Origin: Bradyrhizobium diazoefficiens
GTDB lineage: Bacteria; Pseudomonadota; Alphaproteobacteria; Rhizobiales; Xanthobacteraceae
Direction of reading: 5' to 3'
Assembly: GCF_016612535.1 (NCBI RefSeq)
Contig: NZ_JAENXS010000001.1
Location: forward strand, 806,001 to 870,000
Length of the DNA: 64,000 nt
Part shown: one piece after another, positions 38,221 to 47,492 of the stretch
Layout of the letters: each line of letters opens with the position of its first letter
How positions within the stretch are numbered: position 1 is the first letter of the stretch
The notes under the pieces: model-generated
The model's database searches: none
What the model was told of the DNA's origin: nothing
The model's input: only the letters and a program-made list of their open reading frames with translations
Program-made: the position numbers and the translations under genes

Positions 38221-39012
38221 ATGCCATCGAACTTTGTCGCTAAAAGTGCGGATGGTTACGAAGCCATCATGGGACGCTGGAGCCGACGGTTGGCCATCCC
38301 TTTTCTTAAGTTTTCAGATGTGCCGGCCAAGGGCTGCGTTCTGGACGCCGGGTGCGGCACCGGTAGCCTAACCCAGGCATTGGCGGCTCACCGCGGCCTG
38401 ACAGCGATTGAAGCTTTGGATTTTGACGAAAACTTCGTAGCAGCTTTGCGCGCACGCACCTCCGATCCGCGGATTACAGCACAAAGAGGCGACGTCTGCG
38501 CGCTGCCATATGCAAATGAAACGTTTGACTGCGTCTATTCCCTTCTGGTGCTCCATTTCGTATCTGATGCACATCGAGCAATCCGGGAAATGCGGCGAGT
38601 CCTACGGCCCGGAGCCACGGCTGCGGCGACCGTATGGGACACATACGGCGGTATGCCGAGTTGGCGCTTGTTCTGGGACACGGTCCGGGCGCTTGAGCCT
38701 GAGGCAACCGACGCAATACCCCGCAAGCGGCCAATGACAAGCGAAGGCGAGTTGCGCTCCGCATTCGAGAGTGCAGGCTTCAAGGAAGTCGTGGACACGA
38801 TGCTCGCGATCCGTATGGACTACATCAACTTCGACGATTTCTGGCACCCAATGGTCTATGGCCAAGGATCATTTGGAACTCTTTTTGACGGACTACCTGA
38901 GGCGAGGCGCGATCGAATCCGCAGCGGAGTGCGAGCGGCCTATCTTGCTGGCGACAACGATGGCCCTCGTGGATTTGCAAGTATCGCTTGGGCGGTAAAA
39001 GGCACTGCCTGA
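38221..39012 (+). CDS. Class I SAM-dependent methyltransferase
   Basis: 263 residues from ATG 38221; a GGGGA box precedes it. The Rossmann SAM site is visible (VLDAGCGTGSLTQAL at about 38-52; DVCALPYANETFDCVYS; RRVLRPGATAAATVWD). It resembles small-molecule type-11 methyltransferases. It is a single gene without informative neighbours, so its substrate is unknown. Confidence 0.88.
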   Translation: MPSNFVAKSADGYEAIMGRWSRRLAIPFLKFSDVPAKGCVLDAGCGTGSLTQALAAHRGLTAIEALDFDENFVAALRARTSDPRITAQRGDVCALPYANETFDCVYSLLVLHFVSDAHRAIREMRRVLRPGATAAATVWDTYGGMPSWRLFWDTVRALEPEATDAIPRKRPMTSEGELRSAFESAGFKEVVDTMLAIRMDYINFDDFWHPMVYGQGSFGTLFDGLPEARRDRIRSGVRAAYLAGDNDGPRGFASIAWAVKGTA

Positions 39013-39125
39013 CTTCGCCGGTCGCCAATCTTGGCAGGTCCGCTTCGGGTCATAAACAGTCGATGCTGATCAAGCGGAGCGACTTCCGCTTTATCCTCAA
39101 AATCTGACGTTTATGAGTACAGGCC

Positions 39126-39644
39126 CTAATGCGCAGCCCCGAGGCCAATCTCTTTCAGCCGCGTCGCAAACCAGAGCGAGATCGGCTGATCAACGACGCC
39201 GCCGACATAGACCTCCGACATGGTGACGTCGTCCTTCGCCAGCACCAGCAGCACGCCGATCCAATAGGCGAACCAGATATGCGGATCGGTCAGCGCCTTC
39301 AGCTTGTGCTGGTCGTGCTCGAGCGGCGTGTGATTGCTCGCCTTGCGGATCTCGATCGTGAGCAGATTGTTCGGAATCTCGCGCTGGTGCACGACGACGT
39401 CGGGGTAGATCGACTTGCCGAGATGATCGTCGGTCGAGATGATGGTGCCGTGCGGCAAATGCAGCGTGCGCTCGCCAAGCCGGTCGTAATTGCAGTCGAC
39501 CGCCCAGCCTGAAAATTGCCGCTCGAGATGGACGGCGAAACGGTGCGTGATCGCACGCTCGCCGATATCCTTCTCGAACAGGAATCCTTCATGGGTGTAG
39601 AAGTCCCGGAGCGCCGCGATCACCTTGTTCAGCTCGGTCTGCAT
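39126..39644 (-). CDS. Orphan protein with possible PD-(D/E)xK nuclease-like core
   Basis: The 172-residue protein contains IYPDVVVHQR followed by NLLTIEIRKAS, the spacing of a PD-(D/E)xK nuclease core with Arg or a shifted Lys in the final position. No helicase, methyltransferase or specificity partner is nearby. It may be a solitary conserved protein rather than an active nuclease. Confidence 0.55.
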   Translation of the reverse strand: MQTELNKVIAALRDFYTHEGFLFEKDIGERAITHRFAVHLERQFSGWAVDCNYDRLGERTLHLPHGTIISTDDHLGKSIYPDVVVHQREIPNNLLTIEIRKASNHTPLEHDQHKLKALTDPHIWFAYWIGVLLVLAKDDVTMSEVYVGGVVDQPISLWFATRLKEIGLGAAH

Positions 39645-39730
39645 CGTGCCTCCGGGCCCATCACGTGCGCTCAGTTGCGCCGTCTACCACTTCCGGGGCG
39701 AGAAGCGCGCGTGCGCGTCACACCCTCGGT

Positions 39731-39859
39731 GTCGTCCCGGCGAAAGCCGGGACCCATACCGCGAGGTCTATCGAGCGTACGCAGTGCGCGTACCAGCCCC
39801 CTAAGTCTTCGCCAAATTTCTCCCTGGGGTTATGGGTCCCGGCCTTCGCCGGGACGACG
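39731..39859. repeat. Paired hairpin repeat (TCCCGGC...GCCGGGA type)
   Basis: Two inverted copies of GTCGTCCCGGCGAAAGCC-type hairpins face each other about 100 bases apart, each ending in GGGACCCAT. This is a typical intergenic REP-like element. Confidence 0.75.
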
Positions 39860-39885
39860 TGGAGAGAAAGCTTGGCCAACCCGCC

Positions 39886-41433
39886 CTACATCTGCACTTC
39901 GATCAGCCGCGGTCCGGGCTCGGCGACGGCCTCAGTCAGCGCCTTGTTGAACTCGTCGGCATTGGTGACGGCGCGGCCGGGCACGCCCATGCCCTTGGCC
40001 AGCGCCACGAAATCCAGCGTCGGCCGGTCGAGCCGCAGCATGTCGTTGGCGCGCTGGCCGGGCTCGCCGGCGCCGACATTGTCGAACTCGCCGCGCAGGA
40101 TCTGGTAGATGCGGTTGGCGAACACGATGGTGACGATGTTGAGGTTCTCGCGCGCCTGCGTCCACAGCGACTGGATCGTGTACATCGCGCTGCCGTCGCC
40201 GACCATGCAGATCACCTTGCGGTCCGGGCAGGCGATCGCGGCGCCGATCGACAGCGGCGTGGAGAAGCCGATCGAGCCGCCCATGTTCTGGAGCCAGTCG
40301 TGCGGCGCGGCGGCCGCCGTCGGCGGAAAGAAGGCGCGGCCGGTGGTGAGGGACTCGTCGACCATGATCGCGTTCTCGGGAATCGCGTAGGCGATCGCCT
40401 GCGCGATCGAGGCGTGGGTCAGCGCACCGGTCGGCTTGACCAGCTCAGCCAAGGCCTGCGGCTTGACGTCCTTCGCGCTGGCCTTCACGGCGCCGGCCAG
40501 GGCTTCCAGCGCCGCGACCGAATTCTCGCCCCAGGAGGTCATGCGATGCACGTCGCAGCCCTCGGGCTTCAGAATGCTCGGCTTGTTCGGATAGGCGAAG
40601 AACGCCACCGGATCGTCGGACTCGACCAGCACGATGTGACGGAATTTGGCCAACATCGACAACGCGTTCTCGATCACGTAGTGGATGCGATCGATCGAGA
40701 AGCGGCCGCGGCCGCGCGCCATCCTGGGGCGGAAGGTCGGGCCCATCACGGTGCAGCCGGTCTTGGCGGCGATGCGTTCGGCCTGCGCCAGGCCCTGCTC
40801 GCTCAGCGCACTGCCGGTCATCAGCAGCAGCGTGCCCTCGCCGTCGCCGTGCAAAATCCTTGCGGCCTGCTCGACCGCTTGCGGCGAGTAGCTGGCACGC
40901 TGCTGCTCGGCCGGCACCTCGGCAATGCCGTCGGCCTCGTTCCAGGCGGTGTCGGCGGGCAGGATCAGGGTCGCGATCTGCGGCGGCGCGCTCTTGGCGG
41001 CGGCGATGGCCGCGGCGCCGTCAGCGGCGATCGATTTCGAATCCGGCGAGGTGCGGACCCAGGACGACATCGGCCGGGCCAGGCCCTCGATGTCGGACGT
41101 CAGCGGCGAGTTATAGCCGATGTGATAGACCGCGTGCTGGCCGACGATGTTGACGATGCCGGAATTCGCCTTCTTGGCGTTATGCAGATTGGCCAGGCCG
41201 TTGGCGAGGCCGGGGCCGAGGTGGAGAAGCGTCGAGGCCGGCGTGCCCTTCATGCGGAAATAGCCGTCGGCCGCCCCCGTCACCACGCCTTCGAACAGGC
41301 CGAGCACGCAGCGCATGCCCGGCACGCGGTCGAGCGCTGCGACAAAATGCATCTCGGAGGTGCCCGGGTTGGTGAAGCAGACGTCCACCCCACCCTTGAC
41401 CATCGTCCGCACCAGGCTTTCCGCACCGTTCAT
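39886..41433 (-). CDS. Acetolactate-synthase-like TPP enzyme
   Basis: 515 residues from ATG 41433. The activating glutamate (LFEGVVTGAADGYFRM, about 48) and the TPP-binding GDGSAMYTIQSLWTQARENLN are present, with all three TPP-family domains. It resembles orphan acetolactate synthase-like proteins or phosphonopyruvate/benzoylformate-type decarboxylases rather than IlvB, being shorter and without a small subunit. The start region is duplicated (41431-41464), giving a six-codon leader frame whose stop overlaps the ATG. Confidence 0.8.
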   Translation of the reverse strand: MNGAESLVRTMVKGGVDVCFTNPGTSEMHFVAALDRVPGMRCVLGLFEGVVTGAADGYFRMKGTPASTLLHLGPGLANGLANLHNAKKANSGIVNIVGQHAVYHIGYNSPLTSDIEGLARPMSSWVRTSPDSKSIAADGAAAIAAAKSAPPQIATLILPADTAWNEADGIAEVPAEQQRASYSPQAVEQAARILHGDGEGTLLLMTGSALSEQGLAQAERIAAKTGCTVMGPTFRPRMARGRGRFSIDRIHYVIENALSMLAKFRHIVLVESDDPVAFFAYPNKPSILKPEGCDVHRMTSWGENSVAALEALAGAVKASAKDVKPQALAELVKPTGALTHASIAQAIAYAIPENAIMVDESLTTGRAFFPPTAAAAPHDWLQNMGGSIGFSTPLSIGAAIACPDRKVICMVGDGSAMYTIQSLWTQARENLNIVTIVFANRIYQILRGEFDNVGAGEPGQRANDMLRLDRPTLDFVALAKGMGVPGRAVTNADEFNKALTEAVAEPGPRLIEVQM

Positions 41434-41464
41434 TCCAAGGCTCCCGTCATTCCAAGGCTCCCGC
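41431..41464. repeat. 17-bp tandem duplication over the TPP-enzyme start
   Basis: CATTCCAAGGCTCCCGT is repeated immediately with a single difference. On the minus strand both copies carry GGGAG and an ATG, so the ribosome site and start codon are duplicated. Confidence 0.8.
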
Positions 41465-41711
41465 AACCGGCCAATTCCAGTGATCCGTCCGATCAATCAT
41501 TGTTCGCGAGCCCGGTCAAAGCAAGTGCCGGCATCGCGGCCCTGCCCCGCATGACGACGCGCCGGTAAAGCTTTTTCAGCAAATTGGCGCGGTTGCCGAT
41601 TTGGTAACGCCAACCGCGGGAGACGACGGCCCTCACGGGGCCGTGGCTTGCGAAATGCCGGCGAATATGGCCTCTGGCGTTGGTTGAGAAGATCTTTTGC
41701 TGGGGGATACA

Positions 41712-42290
41712 ATGATCCGGTTTTTTGCCGCACCAATTGCCGCCATCGCACTGCTGACCGCCACCGCTGGCGGCGCGTTCGCCGAGGAGTTCGACACCCG
41801 CGACATCATGGGCGGCGGCCCGAACTTCTTCCGCGGCGGCGCCAACCCGGTCCCCCGCACCACCGTCATGTACAACGGCAATTATGCCCCCGGCACCATT
41901 GTGGTGAATACCGCCGAGCGGCGGCTCTATCTGGTGCTGCAGAACGGCCAGGCGCTGCGCTACGGCATCGGCGTCGGCCGCGACGGCTTCCGCTGGGGTG
42001 GCGTGCACAAGATCACCGCCAAGAAGGAATGGCCGGAGTGGACGCCGCCGTCGCAGATGATCGCGCGCCGGCCGGACCTGCCGCGCCACATGAAGGGCGG
42101 CATCGAAAATCCGCTCGGCGCCCGCGCGATGTATCTGGGATCGACGCTCTACCGCATCCACGGCTCCAACGAGCCGGAGACGATCGGCCAAGCCGTGTCC
42201 TCTGGCTGCTTCCGCATGACCAATGACGACGTCACCGACCTCTACGGCCGCGTCGGGGTCGGCACCACCGTCGTGGTGCTCAACAACTGA
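41712..42290 (+). CDS. L,D-transpeptidase (YkuD/ErfK family)
   Basis: 192 residues from ATG 41712, preceded by GGGGGA. A signal peptide (MIRFFAAPIAAIALLTATAG) leads into the catalytic domain with IHGSNEPETIGQAVSSGCFRM, giving the active-site His and Cys. Such enzymes make 3-3 peptidoglycan cross-links or attach proteins to the wall in the periplasm. Rhizobiales carry many paralogues; this one is monocistronic. Confidence 0.92.
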   Translation: MIRFFAAPIAAIALLTATAGGAFAEEFDTRDIMGGGPNFFRGGANPVPRTTVMYNGNYAPGTIVVNTAERRLYLVLQNGQALRYGIGVGRDGFRWGGVHKITAKKEWPEWTPPSQMIARRPDLPRHMKGGIENPLGARAMYLGSTLYRIHGSNEPETIGQAVSSGCFRMTNDDVTDLYGRVGVGTTVVVLNN

Positions 42291-42320
42291 GGCGCAATTG
42301 CCTCCATGCACGAGTGCGCT

Positions 42321-42442
42321 CCCTCTCCCGCCTGCGGGAGAGGGTTGGGGAGAGGGTCTCTCCACAACGGGACAATCTCCCAGAGGAAAGAACCCTCACC
42401 CGCCGCTACGCGACGACCTCTCCCGCAAGCGGGAGAGGTTGA
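42321..42442. repeat. Hairpin repeat pair (CCCTCTCCCG type)
   Basis: Two inverted CTCTCCCGC-GCGGGAGAGG hairpins about 90 bases apart occupy the space between the transpeptidase and DUF2927 genes. Related copies are at 47424 and 52117. Confidence 0.75.
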
Positions 42443-42528
42443 GCGGAGCGCGACGCACTATGGGAACCCGCAGCGCGTGAATTTGCAGGCTTGTGCGCAG
42501 GCAGCGAATACGGCAGCGTTGCGTAACG

Positions 42529-43344
42529 ATGAGCGCACTCAACCCGCCCTCGCCCGCCCTTCGCTTCGCCCTGCTGACGCTTGCAGCGCTCACATGCGTG
42601 CCTAACATCGCACCCATGACCGCCGCCGGCGAACTGCCTGCGATCGTTTCGCGCCAACGCGCCGAGAAGAAGAGCTTCACCGACGCCGAGATCGTCGACG
42701 GCTTTCTGAAGACCGCCTTCGGGGCCGAATACCACCTCGCCGGCCGCGTCGACCGCATCCGCAAGTTCGACGGGCCGGTGCGCGTGTTCGCCGAGACCGA
42801 CCGCGCCGACCGCAAGGCGCAGCTCGCTAAAGTCGTGGCCGACATCGGCACCCGCGTGCAGCATCTCGACATCGCCATGATCGACACCGCCGAAGCCGCG
42901 AATGTCCGGGTCAAGCTCGTGCGCGACCGCGACCTCTACCGCACCATCACGAGCTTCTACGGCGCGGAGAAGGCGCGCGATATCCGCACCTCGCTCGACC
43001 CGCAATGCCTGTCCGGTTTCCGCAAGAACGACAATTTCGAGATCGAGCATTCCGACGTCATCCTCACCGTCGACGTCAGCGACTTCACCTTCCTCGACTG
43101 CGCCTATGAGGAGCTGCTGCAAGCGCTTGGGCCTATCAACGACACCGCGAGCGTGCCGTGGACCATGTTCAACGACAATGTGTCGATGGGCTATTTCGAC
43201 GTCTATGACCAGTACATCCTCAATCTGCTCTATGATCCTCGCATCAAGCCCGGCATGACCGTGCTGGAGGTGAGGTCGGTGCTGCCCGAAGTCCTCACCG
43301 ACGTGCGCGCCTGGGTGAAGAGGGTGAACGATCTGAAGGAGTGA
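42529..43344 (+). CDS. DUF2927 family exported protein
   Basis: 271 residues with a probable N-terminal export signal (about 8-35). The EIVDGFLKTAFGAEY and RVRKFDGPVRVF-like segments (RIRKFDGPVRVFAE), a Cys in DPQCLSGF and FTFLDCAYEELLQALG fit DUF2927. These proteins are exported and of unknown function. The start 42529 was chosen over 42493 to leave the hydrophobic segment near the N-terminus. Confidence 0.75.
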   Translation: MSALNPPSPALRFALLTLAALTCVPNIAPMTAAGELPAIVSRQRAEKKSFTDAEIVDGFLKTAFGAEYHLAGRVDRIRKFDGPVRVFAETDRADRKAQLAKVVADIGTRVQHLDIAMIDTAEAANVRVKLVRDRDLYRTITSFYGAEKARDIRTSLDPQCLSGFRKNDNFEIEHSDVILTVDVSDFTFLDCAYEELLQALGPINDTASVPWTMFNDNVSMGYFDVYDQYILNLLYDPRIKPGMTVLEVRSVLPEVLTDVRAWVKRVNDLKE

Positions 43345-43369
43345 GGTGCGTCATTGCGAGCGCGGCGCG

Positions 43370-43482
43370 TAGGGTGGGTTAGCGTCAGCGTAACCCACCT
43401 CTTTCGTCGCCCGCGTCGAGAGACGCGGTGGGTTACGCCAAGCGGTCTGCGCTTCGCGCAGCCGCACGGCTAACCCACCCTA
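43370..43482. repeat. Repeat bounded by TAGGGTGGGTTAGC inverted ends
   Basis: The ends TAGGGTGGGTTAGC and GCTAACCCACCCTA enclose internal GTAACCCACC / GGTGGGTTAC arms. The right end supplies the stop codon of the following minus-strand gene. Confidence 0.75.
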
Positions 43483-44607
43483 CTGCACGAGATCGGCGAC
43501 GGTGGTTGCGGCTTTCAGGCCGGTGCCGGTGAGGACGGACACCGTGGTCTCGCTCGCCTTGATGGCTCCAACAGCAGACAGTTTCTCCAGCGCCGCAGCT
43601 GCGCTCGCGCTGGTGGGCTCGGCGAACAGGCCCTGCCGGGCGAGGCGCCGCAGCGCGGCGACGATCTCGTCCTCGGTGAGCGCAACGGTGCCGCCGCCGC
43701 TTTCACGCAGGGCGCCGATGATCTCGCGCAGACGCAGCGGATTCTTGATCGCGGTGCCTTCGGCGATGGTTTTGTTGACCTCGCGCGCGACCGGCGTATC
43801 GACGCCGGCCCTGAAGCTTGCATCGATCGGCGAGCAATTCAGCGGCTGAGCCGCGAACAGGCGCGGCAGCTTTGCAATCTGGCCCGCCTTCAACAACTCG
43901 CGGAAGCCGAAGGCGCAGCCGAGCAGACTGCTGCCAGCGCCGACGGGAACGATGACATTGTCGGGCGCGCGAAAACCGAGATCTTCCCAGATCTCATAGG
44001 CGAGCGATTTCGTGCCCTCGAGGAAGAAGGGCTGCCAGTTGTGGCTGGCATAGAAAGTCTGGCTCGACTGGCGGATGGCCTCGGCCTCCGACTCCTCGCG
44101 CGGGCCCTCGACCAGCTGCACCTCGGCGCCGTAGGCGCGCACCTGCGCGATCTTGGCTGGCGACGTGGAGGCAGGCGCGAGGATTTTCACGCGCATGCCG
44201 CCTGCCGCACCGAGACCTGCCATGGACGAACCGCCATTGCCGGAGCTGTCCTCCAGGATGGCGTCGACGCCGATCTGCCGAAGGAAGGACAGCATCACGG
44301 CCGAGCCCCTGTCCTTGAAGCTGCCGGTCGGATTGAACCATTCGAGCTTGAAGAACGGACGCAGGTCGCCCCAAGCCTGCTGCACCAGCGGCGTGCAGCC
44401 TTCGCCAAGCGTGATCGGATTCTTGATCTCGACCGAGAGCGCCGCGCGGTAGCGCCAGAGCGACCGCGTGCGGCCGTCGATGTCGTCGCGCGAAATCCCC
44501 GCTCGCGGCGTCACCAGCAGCGGCGTGCGCTCGTCCGAGCACCAGCGCGGCTGGTCGAGCGGATAGAGCTTTCCGTTGCGGGGATCGATGTAGCTGGCGC
44601 TGGGCAT
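43480..44607 (-). CDS. Threonine synthase-like PLP enzyme
   Basis: 375 residues from ATG 44607, with CGGAGAA upstream. A fold-type-II PLP core is visible: PTGSFKDRGSAVML (PLP Lys), EDSSGNGGSSMAGL and VPVGAGSSLLG, with a serine/glycine-rich LTGTGLKA at the end. It resembles threonine synthase but lacks its N-terminal zinc-finger-like section. It could be a threonine synthase paralogue or a related beta-eliminating enzyme. Confidence 0.78.
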   Translation of the reverse strand: MPSASYIDPRNGKLYPLDQPRWCSDERTPLLVTPRAGISRDDIDGRTRSLWRYRAALSVEIKNPITLGEGCTPLVQQAWGDLRPFFKLEWFNPTGSFKDRGSAVMLSFLRQIGVDAILEDSSGNGGSSMAGLGAAGGMRVKILAPASTSPAKIAQVRAYGAEVQLVEGPREESEAEAIRQSSQTFYASHNWQPFFLEGTKSLAYEIWEDLGFRAPDNVIVPVGAGSSLLGCAFGFRELLKAGQIAKLPRLFAAQPLNCSPIDASFRAGVDTPVAREVNKTIAEGTAIKNPLRLREIIGALRESGGGTVALTEDEIVAALRRLARQGLFAEPTSASAAAALEKLSAVGAIKASETTVSVLTGTGLKAATTVADLVQ

Positions 44608-44920
44608 GGTGTTCTCCGGGGGCAGAGCCGATCCGGTCGATATGTCCGAATATGCAGGTTTTATCCAGTCGCCTGTTTGGAGGGTGCCGGGGCGGCCCTT
44701 CAAAAATTCAAACAATTACATACATATAGGATGCATTCCGGCGCCGTTCGCCCATCAGGACGAGCGCTGGGATGGCCGCTGGCCACCCCGAACGATTAAC
44801 TTGTCTGTCGTGGCTGGCCGCTACAATATGTTGGATTGCGTCGCCGGAGCTCTGTTCCGGTAGCGCGAGTGAGCCAGGCCCGTCCGAGCGGCGGGCCGTT
44901 GGCTTTTTGGGAGTTTGGCC

Positions 44921-46177
44921 ATGAGCCGCGCGAACCGTACCGACCACATCCGCCTCACCTCCCATCCGGAGCCGGGCCGGAAAGCCGCCTTCCCGATTCA
45001 CTGGGGTGCAGCCGACGCGCGCGCCCGCGGACCGATCATCGGCACGGTGTCGCGCGCGCAGGACCGCAACGTCATCGGCAGCCATGGCGGCTCCTATGCG
45101 ATGTACCGCGCGCTCGCCGTCTCCGCCGGCGCGCTCGACCCGATCCGGCGTCCCGACCTCACCAACACGTTTCCGGCCGCGACCGTCGGGCCGTTCGAGC
45201 AATGGCGCGATCCCGCAAAAATCGTCGCGCTCGATCCCTGGGGGCATCTGGTCGCGGAGAATTTCGGCAAGGACATCGCCGAAGGCATCGATATCCGCCC
45301 GAGCATCGCGGTGACGCGGGCGCGGCTGGATCTGCCAGAGATCCGTGAGGCGCTGGCCGCGAAGCGATTGCGCGCCGACGGCGAGGTCGTGCACGCCAAC
45401 GGCAGCGTCTCGGTGGTGAAGATCGCGATCGATCCGGTCTGGTATCTGCCGGGCCTCGCCGAGCGCTTCGAAACCAATGAGACCGAGCTGCGCCGCACGC
45501 TGTTCGAGCAGACCGCCGGCATGTTCCCTGAGCTCGTGACCCGACCGGACATGAAGGTTTTTCTGCCGCCGATCGGCGGCACCACCGTGTACATGTTCGG
45601 TGACGTGACCAAACTGCCGGACCATCGCACCAAGATCACCTGCCGCGTGCATGACGAGTGCAACGGCTCCGACGTGTTCGGCTCCGACATCTGCACCTGC
45701 CGGCCGTATCTGATCCACGGCATCGAGGAATCCGCGCGCGGCGCGCAGGAGGGCGGGCTCGGGCTCGTGATCTACAACCGCAAGGAAGGCCGCGCGCTCG
45801 GCGAGGTCACCAAATTCCTGGTCTACAACGCACGCAAGCGCCAGGAGGACGGCGATGCGGCGGCCGCCTATTTCGAACGCACCGAATGCGTCGCCGGCGT
45901 CCAGGACGCACGCTTCCAGCAGCTGATGCCGGATACGATCCACTGGCTCGGGCTGAAGCGCATCGACCGTTTCCTGTCGATGAGTGACATGAAATATGAT
46001 GCGCTGACCTCGCAGGGCATCGACATCGTCGAGCGCGTGCCGATCCCGCTGGAGCTGATCCCCGCCGACGCCCATGTCGAGATCGCCGCCAAGAAAGCCG
46101 CCGGCTACTACACCACCGACATTGCGCCGGAAAAGGACGTCGACGGCGTGGTCGGGCGTTCGCTGGAAAAATATTGA
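44921..46177 (+). CDS. GTP cyclohydrolase II-like protein of the URC uracil catabolism type
   Basis: 418 residues from ATG 44921, with GGGAG eight bases before. The C-terminal half is RibA-like: HDECNGSDVFGSDICTC gives the three zinc cysteines, and EGRALGEVTKF follows. The N-terminal half (about 1-200) is a long extension not found in RibA. DUF1688 and UPRT-like genes follow immediately, the combination known from the URC pathway of Lachancea kluyveri, where URC1 is a GTP cyclohydrolase II homologue acting in uracil breakdown. Confidence 0.85.
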   Translation: MSRANRTDHIRLTSHPEPGRKAAFPIHWGAADARARGPIIGTVSRAQDRNVIGSHGGSYAMYRALAVSAGALDPIRRPDLTNTFPAATVGPFEQWRDPAKIVALDPWGHLVAENFGKDIAEGIDIRPSIAVTRARLDLPEIREALAAKRLRADGEVVHANGSVSVVKIAIDPVWYLPGLAERFETNETELRRTLFEQTAGMFPELVTRPDMKVFLPPIGGTTVYMFGDVTKLPDHRTKITCRVHDECNGSDVFGSDICTCRPYLIHGIEESARGAQEGGLGLVIYNRKEGRALGEVTKFLVYNARKRQEDGDAAAAYFERTECVAGVQDARFQQLMPDTIHWLGLKRIDRFLSMSDMKYDALTSQGIDIVERVPIPLELIPADAHVEIAAKKAAGYYTTDIAPEKDVDGVVGRSLEKY

Positions 46178-46184
46178 TCGATTG

Positions 46185-47423
46185 ATGGCGGACGCTTTGG
46201 AACGAGAGGCACGTGCGTTGCTCACCGCAAAGGCGGTTCGCACGCGTGCCGGACAAATGCTCGAGCTGGCCCTGAGCGATCGGCTCACCCATTTCACCAT
46301 CGATCTCGATCGGATGGACGGCGTCGCGGAAGCCGTGCTGGCTGTCACGCGCAAAGCCTATCCGGCGCTCGACATTCCCTTCCACGCGCGATGGCGGCAC
46401 TTTGTGTTCGGCGGCGTCGACCGCTGGGCCCAGCTGGCCGACGCGGCATCGTGGCCTGATCGCGCGGCGCGCGCGCGCGCGGAGTTCGACCTCGCCATCG
46501 TCAGCGTGCTGCTCGACGCCGGCGCGGGTGCCGCGTGGCGATATCGGGACGCTGTGACCGGACAAGGCATTGGCCGATCCGAGGGGCTCGCGATCGCAAG
46601 CCTCGACATGTTTGCCGGCGGCCTGTTTTCGGGTGATGCGCGCGCGCCCTTCAGGGTCGATGCCGGCGTGCTCGCAAAACTGCCGCTCGCCGCACTGACG
46701 TCTGCATTTCAAGCGAGCGACGCCAACCCGCTGCTCGGCCTCGACGGGCGCACCGATCTGCTGCGGCGACTGGGCCGGCAGGTGGCGGCGCGCGCCGATG
46801 TTTTCGGCACGCAGGACTCGCCGCGGCCGGGCGGCTTGTTCGACCACATCGCGGCACAGGCTGTGGGCGGCGCCATCCCCGCGCCCGCGATCCTGTCCGC
46901 GGTGCTCAACCAGCTCGGGCCGATCTGGCCGTCACGGCTCGAGCTCGCAGGCGTCCCGCTCGGTGATTGCTGGCGCCACCCGGCGCTTAGGGCGGAGGAC
47001 GGGACGGCAGGCCTCGTGCCGCTGCACAAGCTATCGCAATGGCTGAGCTATTCGCTGATCGAGCCGCTCCAGCGCGCCGGATTTGACGTCATTGACATCG
47101 ACGGCCTGACCGGGCTCGCCGAATACCGCAATGGCGGGTTGTTCGTGGATCACGAGGTGCTGCGCCTGCGCGATGCAGCGGACGCCGATCGCGCGCATGC
47201 GGTGGATTCGATGCTCGTGGTGGAATGGCGTGCGCTCACTGTTGCGCTGCTGGACCGTCTGGCCGAACTGGTGCGCGCCAAGCTCGGCCGCACGCCGGAG
47301 TCCCTGCCGCTCGCCAGCGTCCTGGAAGGCGGCACCTGGGCCGCAGGCCGGGCCATCGCGTTCGCGCGCCGTCCCGACGGTGCCCCGCCGCTCAAGGTGA
47401 TCAGCGACGGCACGGTTTTCTGA
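46185..47423 (+). CDS. DUF1688 (URC4-like) protein
   Basis: 412 residues starting 8 bases after the GTP cyclohydrolase-like gene. The protein matches DUF1688 in general build: AGQMLELALSDRLTHF, YPALDIPFHARWRHF, LAGVPLGDCWRHPA and HKLSQWLSYSLIEPLQ. URC4 of yeast is required for uracil degradation, but its reaction was not established to my knowledge. The tight spacing supports one operon with its neighbours. Confidence 0.85.
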   Translation: MADALEREARALLTAKAVRTRAGQMLELALSDRLTHFTIDLDRMDGVAEAVLAVTRKAYPALDIPFHARWRHFVFGGVDRWAQLADAASWPDRAARARAEFDLAIVSVLLDAGAGAAWRYRDAVTGQGIGRSEGLAIASLDMFAGGLFSGDARAPFRVDAGVLAKLPLAALTSAFQASDANPLLGLDGRTDLLRRLGRQVAARADVFGTQDSPRPGGLFDHIAAQAVGGAIPAPAILSAVLNQLGPIWPSRLELAGVPLGDCWRHPALRAEDGTAGLVPLHKLSQWLSYSLIEPLQRAGFDVIDIDGLTGLAEYRNGGLFVDHEVLRLRDAADADRAHAVDSMLVVEWRALTVALLDRLAELVRAKLGRTPESLPLASVLEGGTWAAGRAIAFARRPDGAPPLKVISDGTVF

Positions 47424-47472
47424 CCCCTCATCCGGCGCTTCGCGCCACCTTCTCCCACAGGGGGAGAAGGGA
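47424..47472. repeat. Short hairpin repeat inside the URC cluster
   Basis: GGCGCTTCGCGCC and CTTCTCCCACAGGGGGAGAAG hairpins lie between the DUF1688 and UPRT-like genes, in the space where their transcript would run. Confidence 0.7.
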
Positions 47473-47492
47473 AGAAGCAAGAGCATCCGATC

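Noticed and set aside
39832..41568. Plus-strand frame opposite the acetolactate-synthase-like gene
   Set aside because: It is the mirror of a well-conserved TPP enzyme and has arginine/histidine-rich low-information sequence.
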